From: Pseudomonas sp.
Lineage (GTDB): Bacteria > Pseudomonadota > Gammaproteobacteria > Pseudomonadales > Pseudomonadaceae
Assembly: GCA_029239415.1 (NCBI GenBank)
Contig: JAQZAY010000227.1
Location: forward strand, 1-6,292
Direction: 5' to 3'
DNA: 6,292 nucleotides
This document shows positions 1 to 6,289 of this stretch, piece after piece. How positions within the stretch are numbered: the stretch's first letter is position 1; the number at the start of each line of letters is the position of its first letter. Under the pieces are notes generated by a model that saw nothing but the letters and a program-made list of their open reading frames with translations, had not been told where the DNA came from and ran no database searches. A program made the translations under genes and the position numbers.

Positions 1-158
1 TCGTCTGCCTGCAGCTCGAACACTTCGCTGATATCGGCGCGCCGCGGCACCAGGATGAACCAGGGGTAGTTGGCATCCTTGCTCAGCAGCAGGCGGCACA
101 ACGGAAAATCCCCCAGGACGACGGTGTCCTGCTGAAGCCGTGAATCCAGAGCAAACAC
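1..158 (-). CDS. HIT-family (histidine triad) protein, N-terminal part
   Basis: The complement strand reads from a GTG start at 158 into an open frame to the window edge (52 codons), beginning MFALDSRLQQDTVVLGDF and continuing with PLCRLLLS, a YPWFILVPRR stretch and an ADISEVFEL helix start. That pattern is typical of the N-terminal half of small Pseudomonas HIT-domain proteins (about 140 residues), cytosolic nucleotide-binding hydrolase or transferase relatives whose substrate here is unknown. The catalytic HxHxH motif would lie outside the window, so activity cannot be judged. The GTG start is supported by an AGGAGG ribosome binding site at 166-171 (complement), seven bases upstream. The gene is divergent from oprD. 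A minus-strand open frame ends at 161, two bases before this start (see findings). Confidence 0.85.
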   Translation of the reverse strand, partial: MFALDSRLQQDTVVLGDFPLCRLLLSKDANYPWFILVPRRADISEVFELQAD

Positions 159-427
159 GTTCAAACCTCCTCGAAGAGCATGGCGGCCCACGCGATGCGG
201 GCACAGGTGCCAAGGATACCTGCGTTGGCGTGCAAGAGCATCGTGCGGCTTGCCCTGGCATTGCTGTGCACGCTTTTGCACCTGGGAAAACCGCCTTGGC
301 GCGCCAAGCGGTAACACAGCGCTACTTTTCGCACCAAAAGGAAGCTTGATGGGTGCCCACCCCCTGCCCGGCGATGTACAAAATACTCAGGTTGAACAGT
401 CACCGGTAACGTATTGACTGAAAAGGC

Positions 428-463
428 AGCCTGCATCGCAGGCTCATGCCGCAGGCTTGGCAT
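428..463 (+). other. Tandem hairpins, possible alternative pairing
   Basis: AGCCTGC (428-434) pairs perfectly with GCAGGCT (438-444) across a three-base ATC loop. ATGCC (446-450) pairs with GGCAT (459-463) across eight bases. That second loop contains another copy of GCAGGCT (451-457), so the first arm could pair with either copy, giving two mutually exclusive folds. There is no T-run, so a classical intrinsic terminator is unlikely. It may be DNA-level regulator sites, a structured RNA, or chance; the pairing is seen and the role is unknown. Confidence 0.4.
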
Positions 464-555
464 ACCACCCAGGCTGGACCTCCCCTAGCATTTACGGTGC
501 CTGGCCTTGGTCGCCCTGGCCGAATGTGAAAATTTCATCAACGAATCATCACTTT

Positions 556-571
556 GAGCACGCTTGTTGCA
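556..571 (+). promoter_or_regulatory. Candidate sigma-54 (-24/-12) promoter for oprD
   Basis: GAGCACGCTTGTTGCA fits the RpoN consensus TGGCACG-N4-TTGCW with the correct spacing. CACG, the four-base gap and TTGCA are exact. The first G of the -24 GG doublet is A and the preceding T is G. Initiation would fall near 582, leaving a leader of about 200 bases before the oprD ATG at 780. RpoN promoters need a distant activator, and the near-palindrome at 399-410 lies about 175 bases upstream of that point, a plausible distance. The weakened GG doublet makes this a moderate candidate only. Confidence 0.4.
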
Positions 572-732
572 TTTGCCTCATCAGGGTCGGCATGACACCG
601 CAAGGGCAGACGAACGCAGCATGGAAATAAAGTTCCCTGAAGCATCATTTGCCCATATCGCCAGCGTCAGCCAGCGTGATATACATTTTCGCCGACATAA
701 CAAGAAAGAGCTGCCCCATATAACTAGAACGC

Positions 733-770
733 TTGGGTGCGGCGGTACTCTTCCTAAAAACCCAAAGGAG
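733..770 (+). promoter_or_regulatory. oprD ribosome binding site with abutting stem
   Basis: AAGGAG at 765-770 lies nine bases before the ATG at 780 and decides the oprD start. TTGGGT (733-738) can pair with ACCCAA (760-765), placing a six-pair stem with a 21-base loop directly against, and by one base over, the Shine-Dalgarno sequence. This could modulate ribosome access, but a stem this short with a long loop is marginal. Confidence 0.45.
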
Positions 771-779
771 CAAATCACG

Positions 780-2048
780 ATGCGCGTGATGAAGTGGAGC
801 ATGATCGCCCTGGCCGTTGCGGCGGGGACTTCGCAGTTGGCTGTTGCCTCCTCGCAGGATGAGGCCAAGGGGTTCGTCGAAGACAGCCAGTTGAATGTAA
901 AACTGCGCAACCTGTACTTCAGCCGTGACTTCCGCAACAACCCGAACACCGACCAGAGCCGTCGCGCCGAATGGGGCCAGGGCTTCCTCGGCACCTTCGA
1001 GTCCGGCTTCACCCAGGGCACGATCGGTGTCGGCGTCGATGCCATCGGCATGCTCGGCATCAAGCTCGACGGTGGGCGGGGCACCACCAACACCGGCCTG
1101 TTCCCGGTCGGTTCCGACGGTCGTCCCGAGGACGACTACTCCAAGGCCGGCGCGGCAGTGAAGTTCCGCGTTTCCGATACCGTCCTGAAGGTCGGCGACC
1201 AGTTCACCGCGCTGCCGGTGTTCGCCACCGACGACAGCCGCCTGCTGCCAGAAATGGCCCAGGGCGCGCTCATCACCAGCAGCGAGATCAAGGGCCTGAC
1301 CCTGCACGCTGGCCGCTTCACCAGCCTGACCGCGCAAGAGCAGACCAACCGCGACAGCTTCCGCCTGAAGGAAGCCGACGTCGTCGGTGGTACCTATGCC
1401 TTCACCGACAGCCTGAGCACCAGCCTCTACTACTCCAAGGTCGAAGACTACTGGCGCAAGGTCTACGCCAACATCAACTGGGCACTGCCGATCTCCGACA
1501 CGCAAGGCCTGGTGTTCGACTTCAACGCGTACAACACCAAGAGCGATGGCGCCGACCTCGTCCGTGCCTACGACGGCGACAAGCTGGACAACACCATCTT
1601 CAGCCTCTCGGCCGCCTGGAACATCGGCGCGCACACCTTCACCATCGCCGGCCAGCGCGTGACCGGTGACGGCGACTACGCCTATGGCGTGGACGGTGGT
1701 GGCTCGGTGTACGTGGCCAACTCCATCGCCCGCTCCGACTTCAACGCCGAGGACGAGCGCTCCTGGCAGGTCCGCTACGACCTGAACTTCGCCGAGTACG
1801 GCATCCCGGGCCTGAGCTTCATGACCCGTTACGTGCGCGGTACCGGTGCCAACGTCGAGGGCACCGACAACGGCAAGGAATGGGAACGCGACATCGACAT
1901 CAAGTACGTCCTGCAGGACGGCCCGGCCAAGGACCTGAGCTTCCGTGTCCGCCAGGCCACCTACCGCTCCTCCGACGGCGTCTACTACGGCTCCCCTTCC
2001 CTGGACGAGCTGCGCCTGATCGTCGAGTACCCGCTGAGCATCCTGTAA
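780..2048 (+). CDS. oprD: OprD-family outer-membrane porin
   Basis: This encodes a 422-residue substrate-specific porin of the Pseudomonas OprD (Occ) family, an 18-stranded monomeric barrel that admits small carboxylate-bearing nutrients; P. aeruginosa OprD takes up basic amino acids and peptides and also imipenem. Residues 1-23 form a signal peptide (MRVMKW, hydrophobic stretch, AVA cleavage site before SSQDEA). Family landmarks are the first strand QLNVKLRNLYFSRDF (37-51), EWGQGFLGTFESGF (64-77), LPVFATDDSRLLPE (145-158), the YWRKVYANINW strand (224-234), RYDLNFAEYGIPGLSF (332-347) and a C-terminal closing strand ending EYPLSIL. The last residue is Leu, whereas many porins end in Phe. The ATG at 780 is chosen for its AAGGAG and signal peptide; the same frame is open back to a TTG at 564, but that extension would bury the signal peptide. 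The neighbouring proS matches the P. aeruginosa oprD locus, which supports orthology; substrate preference in this species is inferred. Confidence 0.92.
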   Translation: MRVMKWSMIALAVAAGTSQLAVASSQDEAKGFVEDSQLNVKLRNLYFSRDFRNNPNTDQSRRAEWGQGFLGTFESGFTQGTIGVGVDAIGMLGIKLDGGRGTTNTGLFPVGSDGRPEDDYSKAGAAVKFRVSDTVLKVGDQFTALPVFATDDSRLLPEMAQGALITSSEIKGLTLHAGRFTSLTAQEQTNRDSFRLKEADVVGGTYAFTDSLSTSLYYSKVEDYWRKVYANINWALPISDTQGLVFDFNAYNTKSDGADLVRAYDGDKLDNTIFSLSAAWNIGAHTFTIAGQRVTGDGDYAYGVDGGGSVYVANSIARSDFNAEDERSWQVRYDLNFAEYGIPGLSFMTRYVRGTGANVEGTDNGKEWERDIDIKYVLQDGPAKDLSFRVRQATYRSSDGVYYGSPSLDELRLIVEYPLSIL

Positions 2049-2074
2049 GCCCTGGCTTGCAATGCCCCGCACTG

Positions 2075-2103
2075 AAAAGCCCGGCAGCGATGCCGGGCTT
2101 TTT
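2075..2103 (+). terminator. Rho-independent terminator after oprD
   Basis: AAAAGCCCGGCA (2075-2086) and TGCCGGGCTTTT (2091-2102) form a perfect 12-pair stem around a GCGA tetraloop, followed by one more T. The GC-rich core and terminal T-run are those of a strong intrinsic terminator, 26 bases after the oprD stop. It should insulate proS from oprD transcription. The A-run on the left arm could allow some activity on the other strand, but no gene needs it there. Confidence 0.93.
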
Positions 2104-2135
2104 CTTGGCTGACAAGCACGGCGCCCTGGGGCATC

Positions 2136-2165
2136 CTGTACGCCTTCGACTCGCCCCCGTACAAT
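2136..2165 (+). promoter_or_regulatory. Candidate sigma-70 promoter for proS
   Basis: TACAAT at 2160-2165 matches the -10 consensus at five of six bases and lies 42 bases before the proS ATG. The best -35 at suitable spacing is the weak CTGTAC (2136-2141, 18-bp gap). The position between the oprD terminator and proS makes a promoter here necessary, so the -10 is credible and the -35 is not well supported. Confidence 0.4.
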
Positions 2166-2207
2166 GCGGGGTCAATCAATGTCTTACGCAACCGACAACG
2201 GCCCAAC

Positions 2208-3923
2208 ATGCGCACCAGTCAATATTTGCTCGCCACCCAGAAAGAAACCCCTGCCGATGCAGTGGTCACCAGCCACCAGCTCATGCTGCGCGCCGGCATG
2301 ATCCGCAAACTGGCTTCCGGCCTCTACACCTGGCTGCCGATGGGCCTGCGGGTGATGCGCAAGGTCGAGACCGTGGTGCGCGAGGAAATGAACGCCGCTG
2401 GCGCCCTGGAAGTGCTGATGCCGAGCATCCAGCCCGCCGAGCTGTGGCAGGAGTCCGGTCGCTGGGAGCAGTACGGCCCCGAGCTGCTGCGCCTGAAGGA
2501 CCGCCATGGCCGCGACTTCTGCGTGGGCCCGACCCATGAAGAAGTCATCACCGACATGGCCCGCAACGAGCTGTCGAGCTACAAGCAGCTGCCGTTGAAC
2601 ATGTACCAGATCCAGACCAAGTTCCGCGACGAGATCCGTCCGCGCTTCGGCCTGATGCGTGGCCGCGAGTTCATCATGAAGGACGCCTACTCCTTCCATG
2701 CCGACCAGGCTTCCCTGCAGGAAACCTACGACCGCATGCACCAGGCCTACACCAACATCTTCACCCGCCTGGGGCTGGACTTCCGCCCCGTGCAGGCCGA
2801 TACCGGCTCGATCGGCGGCAGCTACTCCCACGAGTTCCACGTGCTGGCCGAGTCCGGCGAAGACGACGTGATCTTCAGCGACAGCTCCGACTACGCGGCC
2901 AACATCGAGAAGGCCGAGGCCATCCCACGCGAAACCGTGCGCCCGGCCCCTGCCGAGGAGCTGCGCCTGGTCGACACCCCGGAGGCCAAGACCATCGCCC
3001 AGCTGGTCGACAACCACGGCCTGTCGATCGAGAAGACCGTCAAGACCCTGATCGTGCGCGGCGCCGAGGAAGGCAAGCTGATCGCCCTGATCGTGCGCGG
3101 CGACCATGAGCTCAACGAAATCAAGGCCGCCAACCTGGAGCAAGTGGCAAGCCCCCTGGTCATGGCCACCGATGCCGACCTGCGTGCCGCCATCGGCGCC
3201 GGTGCAGGCTCCCTGGGCCCGATGAACCTGCCGCTCGAATGCATCATCGACCGTTCTGTGGCCCTGATGAGCGACTTCGCCATCGGCGCCAACATCGACG
3301 ACAAGCACTACTTCGGCGTGAACTGGGAACGCGACCTGCCGGTCCCTCAGGTCGCCGACCTGCGCAACGTGGTCGCTGGCGACCCGAGCCCGGATGGCCA
3401 GGGCACCCTGGTGATCAAGCGCGGCATCGAGGTCGGGCACATCTTCCAGCTCGGCACCAAGTACAGCGAGGCGCTCAAGTGCCAGGTGCTGGGCGAGAAC
3501 GGCAAGCCGGTGGTCCTGTCCATGGGTTGCTACGGCATCGGCGTGTCCCGGGTGGTCGCCGCTGCCATCGAGCAGAGCCACGACGACAAGGGCATCATCT
3601 GGAGCGACAACCTGGCGCCCTTCCAGATCGCCCTGGTACCGCTGCGCTACGAAACCGAAGTGGTCCGCGAGGCGACCGACAAGCTCTACGCCGAACTCAC
3701 CGCCGCAGGCTTCGAAGTGCTGCTCGATGACCGCGACAAGAAGACCAGCCCGGGTATCAAGTTCGCCGACATGGAGCTGATCGGTATTCCACACCGCATC
3801 GTGGTCAGCGACCGCGGCCTGGCCGACGGCAACCTGGAATACAAGCACCGCACCGAACAGGATGCACAGTCCCTGCCCGTGGCCGAGGTCCTGTCGTTCC
3901 TGCAATCCCGTATCCGTCGCTGA
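2208..3923 (+). CDS. proS: Prolyl-tRNA synthetase, bacterial type with editing domain
   Basis: This essential cytosolic class II enzyme charges tRNA-Pro with proline using ATP. At 571 residues it is full length (E. coli about 572). The N-terminal catalytic core shows class II motif 1 around [16 protein letters not shown], the proline-site TxE loop T109-H-E111 in GPTHEE, and motif 2 at 139-164 ([17 protein letters not shown], then KDAYSFH). The editing (INS) insertion follows, roughly 224-405, and carries K279 in EKTVKTL and a histidine at 367 in KHYFGVNW; these correspond to the E. coli K279/H369 positions implicated in hydrolysing Ala-tRNA-Pro, so editing should be intact. Motif 3 is [13 protein letters not shown] with C441 and R448. 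The C-terminal anticodon-binding domain runs from about [10 protein letters not shown] to the end. There is no clear Shine-Dalgarno before the ATG at 2208, but the [13 protein letters not shown] start is the family's usual N-terminus. The gene probably heads a transcript that includes the downstream lipoprotein. Confidence 0.98.
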   Translation: MRTSQYLLATQKETPADAVVTSHQLMLRAGMIRKLASGLYTWLPMGLRVMRKVETVVREEMNAAGALEVLMPSIQPAELWQESGRWEQYGPELLRLKDRHGRDFCVGPTHEEVITDMARNELSSYKQLPLNMYQIQTKFRDEIRPRFGLMRGREFIMKDAYSFHADQASLQETYDRMHQAYTNIFTRLGLDFRPVQADTGSIGGSYSHEFHVLAESGEDDVIFSDSSDYAANIEKAEAIPRETVRPAPAEELRLVDTPEAKTIAQLVDNHGLSIEKTVKTLIVRGAEEGKLIALIVRGDHELNEIKAANLEQVASPLVMATDADLRAAIGAGAGSLGPMNLPLECIIDRSVALMSDFAIGANIDDKHYFGVNWERDLPVPQVADLRNVVAGDPSPDGQGTLVIKRGIEVGHIFQLGTKYSEALKCQVLGENGKPVVLSMGCYGIGVSRVVAAAIEQSHDDKGIIWSDNLAPFQIALVPLRYETEVVREATDKLYAELTAAGFEVLLDDRDKKTSPGIKFADMELIGIPHRIVVSDRGLADGNLEYKHRTEQDAQSLPVAEVLSFLQSRIRR

Positions 3924-3943
3924 TAGCCAATGCGCGAGTGATC

Positions 3944-4897
3944 ATGTCCAAGCGAAGTACCTTCCCCCTTGGGGGCGCCGCGCTTTGCGGCGCCCTGCTC
4001 GTCAGCGGCTGCGCCAACCAGATGTCCCAGCGCAGCGAACATGAGGAGCGCGTCGAGCGCAAGCTGCTCGCCCACAGTCTGCAGATCGATGTCGGGGAGC
4101 CGAAGGTGCTTGAGCTGCCCCAGCGGCGCGTGCGCATCCACGAGCAGAAGCGCTTCGAGGTGACCGAGCTCGAGGTCACCCGGCGCTACGATCGCTACAC
4201 CCCTTACCAACCCTGGCGGGAGATCTACGAGATCCCGTTGGGCGCGGTAGCGGTGGTGGCCGGGGTCGGCGCCAACGTGGTGAACATCTTCGCCCTGGGC
4301 AACCTGCCGCAAAGCGTCACCCACGACTGGCTGGGCTACGGCCTGGCGGGGCTCAACCCGTTCATGAACGTGCAGTCCAACGGCCGCGCCCAGCAGAACC
4401 TGGCGGGCATCGACGAAGTGCAGAAGGACAAGCGCCAGGAGTACACCAGCCTGCCGTGGAGTGAACGCATCGTCGAGGTCAAGGCCGGCAAGCTGACTCA
4501 CGAACTGACCACCGACGACAAGGGCGTGCTTCGCCTGAACCTGCTGGATGCCCCGTTCTCGGAGCAGAACCTCAATAATGTCGGCACCTTGCACCTGCAG
4601 GTCGTCGACGAGGACAACGGGGTTCGCGCCGACGCCAGCCTGCTGGTCAGCCGCGACTTGCGCGGCAAGCTGGTCGAAGCCCACGACCTGATCTTCGATG
4701 ACCTCGAGGACGACGAGGTGGGCCAGTGGGTACACCGGGTCAAGCGTCTTTCCGAGCTTGGCCTCGAGGAAGAAGCGAGCGAACTGGAGCAGAGCCTGGT
4801 AGAACTCACCCGCAATGATCCGGAGCTGCAGCAGGAATTTCTCCAGGCATTGACCCAGAATGCCGGTCGCCTGGTCGCCGATCCTGGCGCAAGATGA
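3944..4897 (+). CDS. Outer-membrane lipoprotein of unknown function
   Basis: The 317-residue product starts MSKRSTF, followed by a hydrophobic stretch and the lipobox VSGC with acylated cysteine C23. Ala follows at +2, so no inner-membrane retention signal is present and outer-membrane sorting is likely. The mature part has a charged coil-like stretch (about 28-42), a basic, tyrosine-rich segment (62-95, RRYDRYTPYQPW), a strongly hydrophobic glycine-rich segment (97-119) that could insert in or lie against a membrane, a beta-rich, possibly Ig-like part (about 172-236, ERIVEVKAGKL to ASLLVSRDL), and an acidic helical tail (243-305). I recognise no enzyme motif. ATG 3944 is preferred to the in-frame GTG at 3938; neither has a strong Shine-Dalgarno. 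It lies 20 bp after the proS stop with no terminator between, so co-transcription is likely. Similar unnamed lipoproteins follow proS in other pseudomonads, as far as I recall. A cell-envelope role is inferred from the lipobox alone. Confidence 0.88.
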   Translation: MSKRSTFPLGGAALCGALLVSGCANQMSQRSEHEERVERKLLAHSLQIDVGEPKVLELPQRRVRIHEQKRFEVTELEVTRRYDRYTPYQPWREIYEIPLGAVAVVAGVGANVVNIFALGNLPQSVTHDWLGYGLAGLNPFMNVQSNGRAQQNLAGIDEVQKDKRQEYTSLPWSERIVEVKAGKLTHELTTDDKGVLRLNLLDAPFSEQNLNNVGTLHLQVVDEDNGVRADASLLVSRDLRGKLVEAHDLIFDDLEDDEVGQWVHRVKRLSELGLEEEASELEQSLVELTRNDPELQQEFLQALTQNAGRLVADPGAR

Positions 4898-4904
4898 TGT
4901 CCCT

Positions 4905-4929
4905 GGCCGGTGTCGTCCTGATGCCGGCC
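4905..4929. terminator. Possible weak bidirectional terminator between convergent genes
   Basis: GGCCGG (4905-4910) and CCGGCC (4924-4929) form a six-pair GC stem with a 13-base loop in the 37-bp gap between the converging lipoprotein and dinB stops. There is no real T-run on either strand, so it is a poor intrinsic terminator. The convergent layout is the main reason to expect termination here. Confidence 0.3.
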
Positions 4930-4934
4930 TGTTC

Positions 4935-5999
4935 TCAGGTGTTGTCGAACAGCTCCAATTGTTCGAGGGCACCGCGCAAGTCGAGCAGACGCACCCCTAC
5001 CCCCAGCAATCGCACCGGCTTGTCGCCGCGGGCGTAGGCCTGGCTGAGCAATTGTCGATAGCTGTCCAGGTCGCGCCCTGCCCCGGACTGCTCCAGGGTG
5101 GTCTGGCTGAAATCGTGGAACTTGACCTTGACGAAGGGTTTGCCTGCCCGGTAACTGCTGTCCATCCGGCCCACGCGCTCATTCAACGTAAGCAACAGCT
5201 CGGGCAGCTTTTCCAGGCAACTGGGCAGGTCAGGCAGGTCGGTGTCATAGGTGTTCTCGACGCTGACCGACTGGCGCCGGCTGTCGTTGTGCACCACCCG
5301 CTCGTCGATCCCGCGGGCGAGCCCCCACAGACGCTCCCCGAAGCTGCCGAACTCGCGCACCAGTGAGAGCCTTGGCCACTCGCGCAGTTCCAGGCACGTG
5401 GTGATGCCCAGGCGCGCCAGCTTTTCCGCCGTGACCTTGCCCACGCCATGCAGCTTGGCCACGGGCAGTTCCGCCACGAACGCCTCCACTTGCGCCGGCG
5501 TGATCACGAACAGCCCGTTGGGCTTGCGCCAGTCGCTGGCGATCTTGGCGAGAAACTTGTTGGGCGCCACCCCGGCCGACACGGTGATGTGCAGGGTGCG
5601 CGCAACCCGCCGGCGAATGTCCTCGGCAATCCGCGTCGCGCTGCCGGCAAACCACTGGCTGTCGGTCACGTCCAGGTAGGCCTCGTCCAGCGACAGCGGC
5701 TCGATCAGGTCGGTGTAGTCGCGAAAGATCGCCTGGATTTCGCGCGAGGCTTCCTTGTAGGCATCGAAACGCGGCTTGACGATCAGCAGGTCGGGGCACA
5801 GCTTGAGCGCATGCCGGGACGACATGGCCGAGCGCACGCCGTACGCCCGCGCCTCGTAGTTGCAGGTGGCGATCACCCCGCGACGCTCGGCCGCGCCGCC
5901 CACGGCCATGGGGCGACCGGCAAGACGCGGGTCGTCGCGCATCTCGATCGCGGCATAGAAACAGTCGCAATCGATATGGATGATCTTGCGCAAGGACAT
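4935..5999 (-). CDS. dinB: DNA polymerase IV (Y-family translesion polymerase)
   Basis: This encodes a 354-residue error-prone, distributive polymerase that extends across damaged template bases, notably N2-dG adducts in known homologues. The palm has metal ligands D10 (IHIDCDCFYA) and D105/E106 (PLSLDEAYLDV). Y15 aligns with the steric-gate residue (F13 in E. coli Pol IV), and an aromatic here excludes ribonucleotides. SAGVAPNKFLAKIASDWRKP (141-160) is the conserved palm segment, the HhH thumb element is around LHGVGKVTAEKLARLGI (183-199), and the little-finger domain starts near 243. The C-terminal QLELF (347-351) is a beta-clamp binding motif, so the protein is complete and should bind the sliding clamp. 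The ATG at 5999 gives the standard N-terminus, although no strong Shine-Dalgarno precedes it. A LexA box 15 bases upstream indicates SOS induction. The gene converges on the lipoprotein gene and is divergent from the tRNA gene. Confidence 0.98.
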   Translation of the reverse strand: MSLRKIIHIDCDCFYAAIEMRDDPRLAGRPMAVGGAAERRGVIATCNYEARAYGVRSAMSSRHALKLCPDLLIVKPRFDAYKEASREIQAIFRDYTDLIEPLSLDEAYLDVTDSQWFAGSATRIAEDIRRRVARTLHITVSAGVAPNKFLAKIASDWRKPNGLFVITPAQVEAFVAELPVAKLHGVGKVTAEKLARLGITTCLELREWPRLSLVREFGSFGERLWGLARGIDERVVHNDSRRQSVSVENTYDTDLPDLPSCLEKLPELLLTLNERVGRMDSSYRAGKPFVKVKFHDFSQTTLEQSGAGRDLDSYRQLLSQAYARGDKPVRLLGVGVRLLDLRGALEQLELFDNT

Positions 6000-6014
6000 G
6001 GATGACCGTCATTA

Positions 6015-6030
6015 CTGTAAATTCATACAG
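6015..6030 (-). promoter_or_regulatory. LexA (SOS) box upstream of dinB
   Basis: The complement reads CTGTATGAATTTACAG, the CTGT-N8-ACAG form of the gammaproteobacterial LexA operator with an AT-rich centre close to CTGTATATATATACAG. It ends 15 bases before the dinB ATG, so bound LexA would block the promoter or early transcription. It fits known SOS control of dinB. A clear -10/-35 pair for dinB could not be assigned; TACTAT just upstream (complement of 6031-6036) is a weak -10 candidate. Confidence 0.88.
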
Positions 6031-6085
6031 ATAGTATCTTATTCGAACACTCGAACCGCTTCCACTGGGCGCAAACCGGCCCGTC

Positions 6086-6120
6086 GGCCCGCAACTGGCG
6101 CCACGTCTGGCGCGCGGGCC
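6086..6120. repeat. Long GC-rich hairpin between dinB and tRNA-fMet
   Basis: GGCCCGC (6086-6092) pairs with GCGGGCC (6114-6120), and GCGCCA (6098-6103) pairs with TGGCGC (6108-6113) around a CGTC tetraloop, leaving a five-base AACTG bulge on the left arm only. A smaller AGCG/CGCT hairpin follows at 6121-6133. No T-run follows on either strand, so it is not a standard terminator. It lies in the roughly 180-bp divergent gap outside both recognised promoters; its role is unknown. Confidence 0.45.
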
Positions 6121-6171
6121 AGCGCGAGACGCTAAGAGATTGAACAAAAAAGGTTTTCCTGTCGAAAAGGG

Positions 6172-6199
6172 TTGACACGCCAGCGGAAATCCGTAGAAT
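6172..6199 (+). promoter_or_regulatory. Strong sigma-70 promoter of the initiator tRNA
   Basis: A consensus -35 TTGACA (6172-6177) and a -10 TAGAAT (6194-6199, five of six) are separated by 16 bp. Initiation would fall near 6206, giving a 5' leader of about seven bases before the tRNA. A- and T-runs at 6145-6169 lie just upstream of the -35, where an UP element would be, in keeping with a highly expressed stable-RNA gene. Confidence 0.88.
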
Positions 6200-6212
6200 T
6201 CGATCTCACAGG

Positions 6213-6289
<77 letters not shown>

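Larger units (their letters stand above)
159..779. other. Divergent intergenic region, HIT gene to oprD
   Basis: These 621 bases contain no convincing large gene. Visible elements are a GGCAC-AG-GTGCC palindrome at 200-211, a perfect 14-bp palindrome CTTGGCGCGCCAAG at 295-308, a GTAACA half-site at 311-316, a GGGTG-CC-CACCC palindrome at 351-362, a near-palindrome GTCACCGGTAAC at 399-410, tandem hairpins at 428-463, a spaced inverted repeat CCAGGC/GCCTGG at 469-474 and 499-504, a sigma-54-like element at 556-571, a tandem 10-mer at 661-680 and an A-rich AACAAGAA at 699-706. The second half is visibly more AT-rich than the flanking genes, as expected of promoter and leader DNA. No sigma-70 promoter with both boxes well matched was found for either gene; TATAAC at 719-724 is a possible oprD -10 but has no good -35. 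Confidence 0.7.

Noticed and set aside
140..349. 69-codon plus-strand frame at the left end
   Set aside because: It overlaps the start and ribosome binding site of the HIT gene in antisense, and shows no ribosome binding site or recognisable sequence.
564..779. 72-codon upstream extension of oprD from TTG 564
   Set aside because: The extension would put a signal peptide in the middle of the protein; the ATG at 780 has its own AAGGAG and directly begins the signal peptide.
645..2072. Long minus-strand open frame opposite oprD
   Set aside because: It is the antisense shadow of a GC-rich gene: low-complexity V/A/G/D-rich protein with no recognisable motif, while the plus strand encodes a clear porin.
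2184..3905. Long minus-strand open frame opposite proS
   Set aside because: Antisense of a complete prolyl-tRNA synthetase; composition is biased (V, A, G, Q, H) and no domain is recognisable.
3938..3943. GTG 3938 as the lipoprotein start
   Set aside because: It adds only two residues and has no better ribosome binding site; ATG at 3944 gives a normal lipoprotein signal sequence.
3686..4972. Minus-strand open frame across the proS end, the lipoprotein and the dinB end
   Set aside because: It spans three real genes, has no sensible start context and has a composition typical of antisense frames in high-GC DNA.
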